From Lentzea albida (GTDB lineage Bacteria; Actinomycetota; Actinomycetes; Mycobacteriales; Pseudonocardiaceae): a stretch of DNA of 64,000 bases. A model generated the notes under the pieces. That model saw nothing but the letters and a program-made list of their open reading frames with translations. It searched no databases and was not told where the DNA came from. Location of the stretch: assembly GCF_900111005.1 (NCBI RefSeq), contig NZ_FOFV01000002.1, positions 1 to 64,000 on the forward strand, read 5' to 3'. Made by a program: the position numbers and the translations under genes. Of this stretch, positions 53,453 through 62,327 are shown in pieces (within the stretch, counting starts at the first letter, position 1; the number at the start of each line of letters is the position of its first letter).

Positions 53453-53697
53453 TGGCCCAGGCCTTCGGCACGTCCGCCGGGCGCGGCGGCCACAGCGCGT
53501 GCGGCTCACCACCCGGCGCCCACCACCCGGCCACGCACGGCAGCCGCACCGCTTACGACTCACCACCCGGCGGCCACCACCCGGCCACGCTCGGCAGCCG
53601 CGCCACGTACGACTCACCACCCGCCGCCCACCACCCGGCCGCGCGCCTGCCGGCCGTTCCGCTGTCCACCACCGAGGAGGTCGCATGCGCCGCCTAG
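53452..53697 (+). CDS. Small repeat-rich ORF between the two permease genes
   Basis: The 81-codon ORF starts with an ATG that overlaps the permease stop (TGATG) and ends 13 nt inside the next gene. Its product is Pro/His/Gly/Ser-rich with 18-residue repeats containing SPPGGHHPATLGSRATYD. It has no ribosome site of its own, but translational coupling is possible. It may be a coding artefact of a repeat insertion, and the repeats lack stops in two frames. I do not recognise any family. Confidence 0.35.
   Translation: MAQAFGTSAGRGGHSACGSPPGAHHPATHGSRTAYDSPPGGHHPATLGSRATYDSPPAAHHPAARLPAVPLSTTEEVACAA
53503..53645 (+). repeat. 54-bp tandem repeat, two full copies and one partial
   Basis: Unit 1 is 53503-53556, unit 2 is 53557-53610 and a partial third runs to about 53645. 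The core reads GACTCACCACCCGGCGGCCA and units differ at few bases. The length is a multiple of three. It sits in the gap between the two permease genes, just before the AGGAGG ribosome site of the second. Confidence 0.85.
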
Positions 53698-55511
53698 CCG
53701 TCCTCCGCTCCCCCGTCGGCGCGTCCTCCGCCGTCCTCCTCGCGATCCTCGTCGCCCTGGCGGTGTTCGCCCCGATCCTCTGGGGTGACCGCGCCGCCGC
53801 CATCGACACCGACGCCCTGCAGCAGGGTCCGTCCGCCGAGCACCTGCTCGGCACCGACCAGCTGGGCCGCGACATCTTCTTCCGCGTCCTGGTGGCCACC
53901 CGGCTGACGATCGGCCTGGCCCTGCTCGCCACGGTCATCGGCGTGGTGGCGGGCCTGTTCCTCGGCTCGATCCCGTCCGTGCTCCCGAGGTGGGCGGCCA
54001 GGACCGTCACGTCCGCGGTCAACATCGCCGTCGCGTTCCCCGGGCTCCTCCTCGCCCTGTTCTTCGCCGTCATCTTCGGCACCGGCACGATCGGGGCGGT
54101 GCTCGCCATCGCGTTCGCGATCACGCCGTCGTTCGCGCGCCTCACGCAGACCCTCACGGCGTCCGTCAGCGGGCGCGACTTCATCAAGGCCGCACGGGTG
54201 TGCGGGGTGGGGCGGTTCCGGCTGCTCACCCGGCACGTCCTGCCCAACATCGCGGAACCGCTGGTCATCAACGCGACGCTGGCGGCGGGGTCGGCGCTGA
54301 CGGCGTTCGCCGGGTTGTCGTTCCTCGGGATCGGTGTGCAGGCGCCCTCCTACGACTGGGGGCGGCTGCTCGGCGAGGGGCTCAACCGCATCTACGTCAC
54401 GCCCGCGCCCGCGTTGGGGCCGGCGGTCGCGGTGGTCGTCGCCGGGCTCGCGTTCAACCTGTTCGGTGAGGCCGCCGCGTCGGTGCACCGCAACCAGCAG
54501 CGCGGCGCGGCCACCCCGCCGCACGCGCCCGTCGACGACCGGTCGGAGGGTGGGCTGCTGACCGTCCGGAACCTGCACGTCACCTTCCCCGGCGACGTGC
54601 GGCCGGTGCGCGGGGTGTCGTTCACCGTCCACCACGGCGAGATGATCGGCGTGGTCGGCGAGTCCGGCTCCGGCAAGAGCCTCACCGCGCTGGCCGTGTC
54701 GCGCCTGGTCGAGCACCCCGGCAGGGTCACGGCGGACCGGCTGGAGTTCAACGGCAAGCCCGTCACCGCCACGCCGGACCGGGAGCTCGGCACGCGGATG
54801 GCGATGGTGTTCCAGGACCCGATGACGTCGTTCAACCCCACCCGGCGCATCGGCAGCCAGCTCGCCGAGGTGTCCGAGGTGCACCAGGGGCTCACGCGCA
54901 GGGCCGCGCTCGCCAAGGCGGTCGACCGGCTGGAGGCCGTGCGGATCCCGGAGCCGGAGCGCAGGGCCAAGCAGTACCCGCACGAGTTCTCCGGCGGCAT
55001 GCGGCAGCGGGCGATGATCGCGATGGGGCTGATGGGCGAACCGCAGCTGGTCATCGCCGACGAACCCACCACCGCGCTCGACGTCACCGTGCAGAAGGAG
55101 GTGCTCAGGCTCCTCGCGCGGATCCGGCAGGACAGGGACGCGGCGGTGTTGCTGATCAGCCACGACATCACCGTCGTCGCGCAGACCTGCGACCGGGTGC
55201 TCGTGATGTACGCGGGCCGGATCGTCGAGGAGCTGCCGACCGACGAGCTGTTCACGGCCGCGCGGCACCCGTACACGACGGCGCTGCTCGAGGCGGTTCC
55301 CGACCTCGACACGGACCGGGACGCGCCGCTCGCCGTCATCCCCGGACGGCCGCCGGAACCCGGTGAGATCCGCCAGGGGTGCCCGTTCGCGCCGCGCTGC
55401 CCGCTCGCCGACGACCAGTGCCGGACCGAGGAGCCCGAGCTGACGACGTTCGCCGAGGGCCACCGGGTCGCGTGCTGGAAGTCCGAGAGCGAACTGGTGG
55501 GTGTGCGATGA
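53685..55511 (+). CDS. Fused DppC permease and DppD ATPase of a peptide ABC importer
   Basis: The 608-residue product starts at ATG 53685 after AGGAGG. Residues 1-275 are a DppC-type permease (HLLGTDQLGRDIFFRVL near 53, EAA loop DFIKAARVCGVGRFRLLTRHV). Residues 290-608 are an OppD-type ATPase (Walker A GESGSGKS near 328, FSGGMRQR, VIADEPTTALD) with the C-terminal CPFAPRCPLADDQC region. Permease and ATPase are separate proteins in most Dpp systems. The frame is continuous with no sign of error at the junction (PPHAPVDDRSEGG). The next ATPase gene overlaps by 4 nt. Confidence 0.9.
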   Translation: MRRLAVLRSPVGASSAVLLAILVALAVFAPILWGDRAAAIDTDALQQGPSAEHLLGTDQLGRDIFFRVLVATRLTIGLALLATVIGVVAGLFLGSIPSVLPRWAARTVTSAVNIAVAFPGLLLALFFAVIFGTGTIGAVLAIAFAITPSFARLTQTLTASVSGRDFIKAARVCGVGRFRLLTRHVLPNIAEPLVINATLAAGSALTAFAGLSFLGIGVQAPSYDWGRLLGEGLNRIYVTPAPALGPAVAVVVAGLAFNLFGEAAASVHRNQQRGAATPPHAPVDDRSEGGLLTVRNLHVTFPGDVRPVRGVSFTVHHGEMIGVVGESGSGKSLTALAVSRLVEHPGRVTADRLEFNGKPVTATPDRELGTRMAMVFQDPMTSFNPTRRIGSQLAEVSEVHQGLTRRAALAKAVDRLEAVRIPEPERRAKQYPHEFSGGMRQRAMIAMGLMGEPQLVIADEPTTALDVTVQKEVLRLLARIRQDRDAAVLLISHDITVVAQTCDRVLVMYAGRIVEELPTDELFTAARHPYTTALLEAVPDLDTDRDAPLAVIPGRPPEPGEIRQGCPFAPRCPLADDQCRTEEPELTTFAEGHRVACWKSESELVGVR

Positions 55512-56215
55512 GCGGGCTGCACTTCACGGACGTCACCGTCCGCTTCGGGCACCACACGGCGGTCGACGACGTCAGCCTCACGGTGCCTGCGGGGCAGGTC
55601 GTCGGACTGGTCGGCGAGTCCGGGTCGGGCAAGTCGACGCTCGCCGCCACCGCGGTCGGCCTCGTCGAGCCCACCGCGGGCCACGTGCGGGCGGACGGCA
55701 AGGTCCAGATGGTCTTCCAGGACCCGTACTCGTCGCTCGACCCGAGGATGAGCATCGGCAACTCCATCGCCGAGGCCATGCCGCGGGGCACCGACAGGAA
55801 GGCCGAGGTCGCGAGGCTGCTCGAACTGGTGAACCTCGACCCCGGCCGGGCGACCGCGCTGCCGGCGAGGCTCTCGGGCGGCCAGCGCCAGCGGGTCGCC
55901 CTCGCCAGGGCGCTCGCCGGGAACCCGGAGGTGGTCATCGCCGACGAGATCACCTCCGCGCTCGACGTGTCCGTGCAGGGCGCCGTGCTCAACCTCGTGC
56001 GCGACCTGCAACGCCGGCTCGGACTGTCCATGCTGTTCATCTCGCACAACCTCGCGGTCGTGCGGTACGTGAGCGACCGCATCGCGGTGATGAAGGCGGG
56101 CAGGATCGTGGAGGAGGGACCGGCGGCACAGGTGCTCGGGGACCCACAGCACGAGTACACGCGCGAGCTGCTCGCGGCCGCGCCGAGGCGCCACACCAGG
56201 CTGGAGGTTTCATGA
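55508..56215 (+). CDS. Peptide ABC importer ATPase, DppF/OppF type (short)
   Basis: The 235-residue product starts at ATG 55508. Walker A is GESGSGKST (near 35), the Q-loop is MVFQDPYSSLDPRMS, the signature is LSGGQRQR and Walker B is VVIADEITSALD. In the last, ADEI replaces the usual ADEP, a modest change. It lacks the roughly 80-residue C-terminal extension of typical OppF, ending after the EYTRELLAAAP helix. It should form a heterodimer with the ATPase half of the fusion. The stop overlaps the dipeptidase gene by 4 nt. Confidence 0.9.
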   Translation: MSGLHFTDVTVRFGHHTAVDDVSLTVPAGQVVGLVGESGSGKSTLAATAVGLVEPTAGHVRADGKVQMVFQDPYSSLDPRMSIGNSIAEAMPRGTDRKAEVARLLELVNLDPGRATALPARLSGGQRQRVALARALAGNPEVVIADEITSALDVSVQGAVLNLVRDLQRRLGLSMLFISHNLAVVRYVSDRIAVMKAGRIVEEGPAAQVLGDPQHEYTRELLAAAPRRHTRLEVS

Positions 56216-57243
56216 TCGACGATCTGCACGGGCGCAGCGTCGTCGCCGACACCCACAACGACCTGCTCGACGCGATCGCGCACCGGCCGGTCGAGCGGTG
56301 GGTGCCGCACTTCCGCGAGCGGTGGCTGCCGCAGCTCCAGCAGGGCGGGGTGAACCTGCAGGTGCTGCCGGTGTTCGTCGACGACGTGTTCCGCCCCGAG
56401 GGCGCGCTGCGCCAGACGCTGCGCATGATCGAGGCCGCCCACCGCATCGCCGCGGCGAGCCCGGAGACGAGGCTCTGCTCCACCGGCGCCGAGATCGACG
56501 AAGCCCTGGCGCACGACCAGATCGCGCTCGTGCTCGCGCTGGAGAGCGCACCGGGCGTCGGTGAGGACGTGGAGCTGCTCGAGACCCTGTACCGGCTGGG
56601 CGTGCGGATCGCCTCGCTCGCGCACTTCGGCCGCACCGCGCTGGCCGACGGCAGCGGCGAGGACGGCACCGGCAGCAGGCTGACCAGGGCCGGGGTCGCC
56701 GCGCACGCCGAGATGGAACGCCTCGGCATGATCTTCGACGTCAGCCACCTGGGCGCGGCGGGCGTGGAGCACGTGCTGGAGCTCTCGACCCGTCCGGTGA
56801 TGGCCACCCACTCGTCCGCGCGGGCGTTGCGCGACCACCACCGCAACCTGACCGACGCCCAGCTCAGGGGCATCGCGGACACCGGTGGCGTGGTGTGCGT
56901 GAACTTCTTCGCGCCGTTCCTGCACGAGTCCGACTTCACGATCGACCGCCTGGTCGACCACATCGAGCACATCGCGGGCGTCATGGGCGTCGAGCACGTC
57001 GGTCTCGGGCCGGACTTCGTCAAGGAGGTCCTCGAGGACGTCACGCCGCCGTGCTGCGAGGTCCGGGAGATCGAGGGCGTCCCGACCGACCGGTTCCTGC
57101 CCGGGCTGGAGGGTCCGGCGGGGTTGCCGCTGGTCACCGAGGCACTGCAGAAGCGCGGCTGGCCCGAGGAGGACGTCGTCCGCGTCCTGGGCCAGAACGT
57201 GCTCGACCTGTTCCGAACCGAGCTGAGGGGATCCGCATCGTGA
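56212..57243 (+). CDS. Membrane-dipeptidase-family (M19) zinc dipeptidase
   Basis: The 343-residue product starts at ATG 56212. Zinc-site motifs of M19 are present: ADTHNDL near 12-18, a bridging Glu (ALESAPG near 110), FDVSHLG near 179 and MATHSSARAL near 199, plus HVGLGPDF near 263. It lacks a signal peptide. M19 enzymes cleave dipeptides and accept a D-residue at the second position, unusual among dipeptidases, and this fits the rest of the operon. It overlaps the neighbouring genes by 4 nt on both sides. Confidence 0.9.
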   Translation: MIDDLHGRSVVADTHNDLLDAIAHRPVERWVPHFRERWLPQLQQGGVNLQVLPVFVDDVFRPEGALRQTLRMIEAAHRIAAASPETRLCSTGAEIDEALAHDQIALVLALESAPGVGEDVELLETLYRLGVRIASLAHFGRTALADGSGEDGTGSRLTRAGVAAHAEMERLGMIFDVSHLGAAGVEHVLELSTRPVMATHSSARALRDHHRNLTDAQLRGIADTGGVVCVNFFAPFLHESDFTIDRLVDHIEHIAGVMGVEHVGLGPDFVKEVLEDVTPPCCEVREIEGVPTDRFLPGLEGPAGLPLVTEALQKRGWPEEDVVRVLGQNVLDLFRTELRGSAS

Positions 57244-60200
57244 CCACCATCGAGGACCTGTACGGCTACGCGCTGCCCGAGCAGCCGGCCCTCTCCCCGG
57301 ACGGATCCGAGGTCGTCTACGTCCTGCGCACCACGAACCGCGAGAACGACCGCGACGAACGCGCTCTCTGGCGGGTCGTGGACGGCACCGCGAAACAGCT
57401 CACCAGGGGCCGCTCCGACACGTCACCGGCCTTCTCGCCCGACGGCAGGCTCGCGTTCCTGCGCGCCCAGGACGGCCCGGCCCAGATCTGGCTGCTCGAC
57501 GGCGAACCGGAGCAGCTCACGACGCTCCCGCTCGGCGCCGGCGCGCCCGTGTGGAACGCGGACGGCACGAAGCTCGCGTTCACCGCACCCGTCGACATCG
57601 CCGACGCCTCCGCGCCGATCGTCACGCGCCGCCTCGACCACAAGGCCGACGGCGCGGGCTACCTGCGCAGCGTCCGCGCCCACGTCCACGTCCTCGACCT
57701 GGACACCCGCGAGGTGCGGCAGCTGACCGGCGGTGACTGGCACGCGAGCAGCCCCGCGTGGTCACCGGACGGCACCAAGATCGCCTTCACGGCAGCCCGC
57801 GACGACGACGCCGACCTGACGTTCCGCACGCCGGTGCACGTCGTCGAGGCCGACGGCCACTCCGACCCGGAGGTCGTCGGGCTCGCGGAAGGGCAGGCCG
57901 CGACCGTCACGTGGACCGGGGAGGGCCTGCTGGTCGTCGGACGCACCTCGTCCGACTCCGGCCACCTCGACCTCCTGCACCTCACGCTGGACGGCGAGGT
58001 GCGCAGCCTCTCGGGCTCGCTGGACCGCAACCTCATGCCCGGCGCGCCCGGCTACCCCGGCGGACTGCCGGCCCGGCACGGTGACGCGGTGCTGTTCTGC
58101 GCCCGCGACCGGGGCTGCACCCAGCTCTACTCCGCCGACCTCGGTGGCGGTGCGGCACCGCGTCTGGTCCTCGGCGGTGAATCCCGTTCCGTGGCAGGGC
58201 TTTCCGTGGTGGGTGACAAGGCGGCGGTCGTCCTGAGCACCCCCACCTCGTTCGGCGAGGTCGCGACCGTCGACCTGACCACCGGCGAGGTGGCCGTCCA
58301 CACCGGACACACCAAAGTGGAGCCGATCGTCCGCGAAGAGCGGGAGTTCACGATCTCGGACGGCACGGTCGTGCACGGCTGGCTGGTCCGCAAGCCGGAG
58401 ACCACCGGCCCGGCGCCGCTGCTGCTCGACGTCCACGGCGGCCCGCACAACGCGTGGAACGGCACCGCAGACCCGGTCCACCTCTACCACCAGGTGCTGG
58501 CGGAGCAGGGCTGGGCGGTGCTGTTGCTCAACCCGCGCGGCAGCGACGGCTACGGCGAGGCGTTCTACCGGGCGGCGCTCGGCGCGTGGGGCACGGCCGA
58601 CGCGAAGGACTTCCTGGAGCCGATCGACCAGCTCGTCGAGGAGGGTCTCGCGGACCCGGAGAAGCTCGCCGTCACCGGCTACAGCTACGGCGGCTACATG
58701 ACCTGCTACCTGACCAGCCGCGACACCCGGTTCGCCGCCGCCGTCGCGGGCGGTGTGGTGAGCGACCTGACGAGCATGGCGGGCACGTCCGACGGCGGCC
58801 ACTACCTGACCGCGCTGGAACTGGGCGGCGCCGGTGACCACCTCGCGGAGATGTCACCGCTGACGCGCGTCGGTGACGTCCGCACGCCCACTCTGGTCTA
58901 CCAGGGCGCGGCCGACGACCGGTGTCCCGCGGGCCAGGCCGAGCAGTGGTTCACCGCCCTGCGCCAGAACGGCGTGCCGGCCGAGCTCGTGCTCTACCCG
59001 GACGAGTCGCACCTGTTCATCCTCAACGGCAAGCCTTCGCACCGCGCGGACTTCAACCGGCGGGTGGCCGACTGGGTGCGCGAGCACGCGGAGCACCGCA
59101 GGCCCCTCGACGCGAAGCACTGGCAGCGCAGGCTTTCCGCGATCGCGGACAAGCACGGCGTGCCGGGCGCGGCGCTCGGGATCCTCTACAAGGGACAGAC
59201 GGTCCAGGCGCACCACGGCGTGCTGAACACGGCCACCGGGGTGGAGGTCACCGACGACACGATCTTCCAGATCGGGTCGATCGGCAAGGTCTGGACGACG
59301 ACGGTCGTGATGCGGCTCGTCGACGAGGGCCTGCTCGACCTCGACGCGCCGATCACCGACGTGCTGCCCGAGCTGAGGCTCTCCGACCCTGTGGTGGGCC
59401 AGAAGGTGACCATGCGGCACCTCCTCACGCACACCAGCGGCATCGACGGCGACAACTTCACCGACACCGGCCGCGGCGACGACTGCCTCGAGAAGTACAC
59501 CGAACTGCTCGCCGACGCCGCCCAGAACCACCCGCTCGGCGCGACCTTCTCCTACAGCAACGCCGGTTTCGTGCTGGCGGGCAGGGTGATCGAGAAGCTC
59601 ACCGGCAAGACGTGGGACGTCGCGATGCGGGAGAAGCTCTTCGCGCCGCTCGGCCTCACCCGCACCGGCACGCTGCCGGAGGAGGCGCTGCTGCACCGCG
59701 CCGCCGTCGGCCACGTCAAGAACGAGGGCAAGCTGGAAGTCGCCCCCGTGTGGGCACTCCCGCGCTCGGTCGGCCCGGCGGGAACGATCTTCTCGACCAC
59801 CGAGGACGTGCTCGCGTTCGCCCGGATGCACCTCGAAGGCGGCCTGGCGGCGGACGGCACGCGCGTGCTGTCGGAGAAGTCGGCGGCCGTGATGACCGAG
59901 AAGCAGACCGATGTGCCCGACAAGAACGCGTTGGGCGACTCGTGGGGCGTGGGCTGGATCCGGTTCGACTGGGACGGGCACCGGCTGATCGGCCACGACG
60001 GCAACACGATCGGGCAGTCCGCGTTCCTGCGGCTGCTGCCGGAGCAGGACCTCGCGGTCACGTTGCTCACCAACGGCGAGGGCGCCCGCGAGCTGTACCT
60101 GGAGCTGTACCGCGAGATCTTCGCCGAACTGGCGGACGTCGTGATGCCCCGCCCGCTGGTGCCGGCCGCCGAACCCCCGGCCGTGGACGGTTCGCGGTAC

Positions 60201-60461
60201 GTCGGCAGGTACGAGCGGGCCTCGATCACCCTCGACGTCTCCGAGGGCGAGAACGGGCTGGTGCTCGACGTGACGCCCACGGGTCCGCTGGCCGGTCTCT
60301 TCCCCAAGCCGCCGCAGGTCTCGCTGATCCCGGTCGACGACTCCACGTTCCTGTTCCGGGAGTCCGGGGACAGGAGCTGGTCGTCGCTCGTGTTCTACGC
60401 GCTGCCCACCGGGGAGCAGTACGTGCACATGGGTGTCCGCGCCACGCCGAAGGTCTCCTGA
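57240..60461 (+). CDS. S9 prolyl-oligopeptidase-type peptidase fused to an S12 beta-lactamase-type hydrolase
   Basis: The 1073-residue cytosolic protein starts at GTG 57240. Residues 1-370 form a beta-propeller (repeats such as AWSPDGTKIAFTAARDDDAD); 380-620 form the S9 hydrolase with Ser482 (GYSYGGY), Asp559/560 (GAADDR) and His591 (DESHLF). From about 630 an S12 domain follows with Ser680-x-x-Lys683 (GSIGKVW), Tyr772-x-Asn (YSNAGF) and HDGNTIGQ. The S12 half is paralogous to the enzyme at 48689. The acylaminoacyl- or dipeptidyl-peptidase half plus a D-stereospecific half could trim peptides of mixed chirality (inference). The frame is continuous, and both active sites look intact. Confidence 0.88.
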   Translation: MTTIEDLYGYALPEQPALSPDGSEVVYVLRTTNRENDRDERALWRVVDGTAKQLTRGRSDTSPAFSPDGRLAFLRAQDGPAQIWLLDGEPEQLTTLPLGAGAPVWNADGTKLAFTAPVDIADASAPIVTRRLDHKADGAGYLRSVRAHVHVLDLDTREVRQLTGGDWHASSPAWSPDGTKIAFTAARDDDADLTFRTPVHVVEADGHSDPEVVGLAEGQAATVTWTGEGLLVVGRTSSDSGHLDLLHLTLDGEVRSLSGSLDRNLMPGAPGYPGGLPARHGDAVLFCARDRGCTQLYSADLGGGAAPRLVLGGESRSVAGLSVVGDKAAVVLSTPTSFGEVATVDLTTGEVAVHTGHTKVEPIVREEREFTISDGTVVHGWLVRKPETTGPAPLLLDVHGGPHNAWNGTADPVHLYHQVLAEQGWAVLLLNPRGSDGYGEAFYRAALGAWGTADAKDFLEPIDQLVEEGLADPEKLAVTGYSYGGYMTCYLTSRDTRFAAAVAGGVVSDLTSMAGTSDGGHYLTALELGGAGDHLAEMSPLTRVGDVRTPTLVYQGAADDRCPAGQAEQWFTALRQNGVPAELVLYPDESHLFILNGKPSHRADFNRRVADWVREHAEHRRPLDAKHWQRRLSAIADKHGVPGAALGILYKGQTVQAHHGVLNTATGVEVTDDTIFQIGSIGKVWTTTVVMRLVDEGLLDLDAPITDVLPELRLSDPVVGQKVTMRHLLTHTSGIDGDNFTDTGRGDDCLEKYTELLADAAQNHPLGATFSYSNAGFVLAGRVIEKLTGKTWDVAMREKLFAPLGLTRTGTLPEEALLHRAAVGHVKNEGKLEVAPVWALPRSVGPAGTIFSTTEDVLAFARMHLEGGLAADGTRVLSEKSAAVMTEKQTDVPDKNALGDSWGVGWIRFDWDGHRLIGHDGNTIGQSAFLRLLPEQDLAVTLLTNGEGARELYLELYREIFAELADVVMPRPLVPAAEPPAVDGSRYVGRYERASITLDVSEGENGLVLDVTPTGPLAGLFPKPPQVSLIPVDDSTFLFRESGDRSWSSLVFYALPTGEQYVHMGVRATPKVS

Positions 60462-60462
60462 G

Positions 60463-61527
60463 ATGAACCTGATCGACGACATCGGGCGGCTCGTGTCCTG
60501 CGAGTCGCCGTCCACCGACCTGGCCGCGGTCGCCCGCAGCGCCGAGGTCACCGCCGAGGTGGGGTCCGCGCTGCTCGGCGCGGAACCCGAGCGGATCGTG
60601 CTCGACGGCCGCACGCACCTGCGGTGGCGGCTCGGATCCGGACCCCGCAAGGTGTTGCTGCTCGGCCACCACGACACGGTGTGGCCGATCGGGACGCTGG
60701 AACGGATCCCGTTCGGCGTCGAGGACGGCGTGCTGCGCGGGCCGGGCTGCTTCGACATGAAGACCGGCGTCGCGATGATCTTCCACGCCGTCGCCGCGCT
60801 CGGTTCTCCCGACGGCGTCACGGTTCTGATCACCGGCGACGAGGAGATCGGCTCGCCGTCGTCGCGCGGGCTGATCGAGTCCGAGGCCGTGGAGCACGCG
60901 GCCGTCCTCGTCACCGAGGGCTCGGCCGACGGGGGCGCGCTCAAGACCGAACGCAAGGGCACGTCGATGTACGAGGTGACGCTGCACGGCCGCGCCTCGC
61001 ACGCCGGCCTGGAACCCGAACGCGGGGTGAACGCCACGATCGAGGCGGCGCACCAGGTCCTGGCCGTCGCGCGACTGGCCGACGCCGGCACCGGGACCAC
61101 CGTCGTGCCGACCGTGCTCTCCTCCGGCACGACGACGAACACCGTTCCCGCACAAGGGAGGTTCATGGTGGACGTGCGTGTGCGGACCACCGCCGAACAG
61201 CTCCGCGTCGACGAGGACATCAAGGCCCTGCGGCCCGTGCTGGACGGGTCGAAGGTCGAGGTGACCGGCGGCCCCAACCGGGCTCCGCTGGAGCTGTCCG
61301 CCTCCAGCGCGCTGTTCGACCTGGCGTCCGGGCTGCTGCCGGGGCTCACGCAGGCGGCGGTCGGCGGGGCGTCGGACGGCAACTTCACCGCGGGCGTCGG
61401 CGTTCCGACGCTCGACGGCCTCGGTGCCGTCGGCGGAGGAGCGCACGCCGAGAGCGAGCACGTGCTGGTGTCGGAACTCGTCCCGCGCACCGAGCTGCTC
61501 GCGGCGCTCGTGAGGGAGCTGACATGA
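60463..61527 (+). CDS. M20-family metallohydrolase, possible N-acyl-amino-acid deacylase
   Basis: The 354-residue product starts at ATG 60463, 1 nt after the previous stop. M20 ligands are visible: GHHDTVWP (His), GPGCFDMKTG (bridging Asp), TGDEEIGSP (catalytic Glu and ligand), VTEGS and the late GGGAHAESEH (His). A dimerisation lid domain (about 165-270) is present. It resembles the carboxypeptidase G2, ArgE and DapE group. Next to a GNAT enzyme and an NSAR-type racemase, removal of an N-acyl group from an L-amino acid is the favoured role. Confidence 0.85.
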   Translation: MNLIDDIGRLVSCESPSTDLAAVARSAEVTAEVGSALLGAEPERIVLDGRTHLRWRLGSGPRKVLLLGHHDTVWPIGTLERIPFGVEDGVLRGPGCFDMKTGVAMIFHAVAALGSPDGVTVLITGDEEIGSPSSRGLIESEAVEHAAVLVTEGSADGGALKTERKGTSMYEVTLHGRASHAGLEPERGVNATIEAAHQVLAVARLADAGTGTTVVPTVLSSGTTTNTVPAQGRFMVDVRVRTTAEQLRVDEDIKALRPVLDGSKVEVTGGPNRAPLELSASSALFDLASGLLPGLTQAAVGGASDGNFTAGVGVPTLDGLGAVGGGAHAESEHVLVSELVPRTELLAALVRELT

Positions 61528-62327
61528 CGCTGGTGGCGCAGAACGTGGTGGTCCGGCAGCTCACCGAGATCTCGGAACTGCTGGCCACGCAACGGTTGTA
61601 CGAGTCGATCTGGCGGCCGACGGACGGCGGCACTCCCCCGGTCACCGCCGAGCTGCTGCGCGCCATGACCAAGGCGGGCAGCTACGTGGCGGGCGCGTTC
61701 GACGGCGACGAGCTGGTGGGCGCCTGCATCGGGTTCTGCTCACCGCCCGCCGCCGGCGCGCTGCACAGCCACATCGCCGGGGTGGCCGCGGGCATGCGCG
61801 GGCGCAACGTCGGCTACGCGCTGAAGCTCGACCAGCGGACGTGGGCGCTCGAACGCGGTCTCACCGAGGTCACCTGGACGTTCGACCCGCTGGTGCGCCG
61901 CAACGCCTACTTCAACCTGGTGAAGCTCGCCGCCGGCGCGACCGAGTACCTGCCCGACTTCTACGGCTCCATGCACGACGACATCAACGGCGGCGGCGAG
62001 ACCGACCGGCTGCTGGTCAGCTGGCGCGTCGACGCCCCGGAGGTCGTCGCCGCGTGCGCCGGGCGGCCGCGGACCGTCAGCGCGACGGGCGTGGTCGGGC
62101 TCGGGATCTCCGACGACGGCCTGCCGGTGCGCGGGACGTCGTCGGGCGGCACGGTGCTGGTCGCCGTCCCACCGGACGTCGAGACGCTGCGGGCCACGAA
62201 CCCGGCCGCGGCGCACGAATGGCGTCACGCGGTGCGGGACGTGCTCGGCGGGCTGCTCGCCGAGGGCGCCCGCATCACCGGGTTCGACAGGTCGGGCTGG
62301 TACGTCGTGGAGAGGAACGGTTCGTGA
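61524..62327 (+). CDS. GNAT-fold acyltransferase, candidate N-succinyltransferase
   Basis: The 267-residue product starts at ATG 61524, overlapping the M20 stop by 4 nt. The acyl-CoA-binding stretch is HIAGVAAGMRGRNVGYALKL (near 82-101), followed by TWTFDPLVRRNAYFNLVKLAA. This is the pattern of the large predicted-GNAT group that often sits beside OSBS/NSAR genes and acylates D-amino acids in Geobacillus. Here it lies between the M20 hydrolase and the racemase, both overlapping. Acyl donor and substrate are inferred. Confidence 0.82.
   Translation: MTLVAQNVVVRQLTEISELLATQRLYESIWRPTDGGTPPVTAELLRAMTKAGSYVAGAFDGDELVGACIGFCSPPAAGALHSHIAGVAAGMRGRNVGYALKLDQRTWALERGLTEVTWTFDPLVRRNAYFNLVKLAAGATEYLPDFYGSMHDDINGGGETDRLLVSWRVDAPEVVAACAGRPRTVSATGVVGLGISDDGLPVRGTSSGGTVLVAVPPDVETLRATNPAAAHEWRHAVRDVLGGLLAEGARITGFDRSGWYVVERNGS

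Noticed and set aside
53499..53684. N-terminal extension of the permease-ATPase fusion starting at GTG 53499
   Set aside because: The extra residues are the tandem repeat in another frame, and a clear AGGAGG precedes ATG 53685.
58854..61592. 912-codon frame antisense to the S9-S12 fusion and M20 genes
   Set aside because: It is a shadow of two recognised genes with visible catalytic residues.
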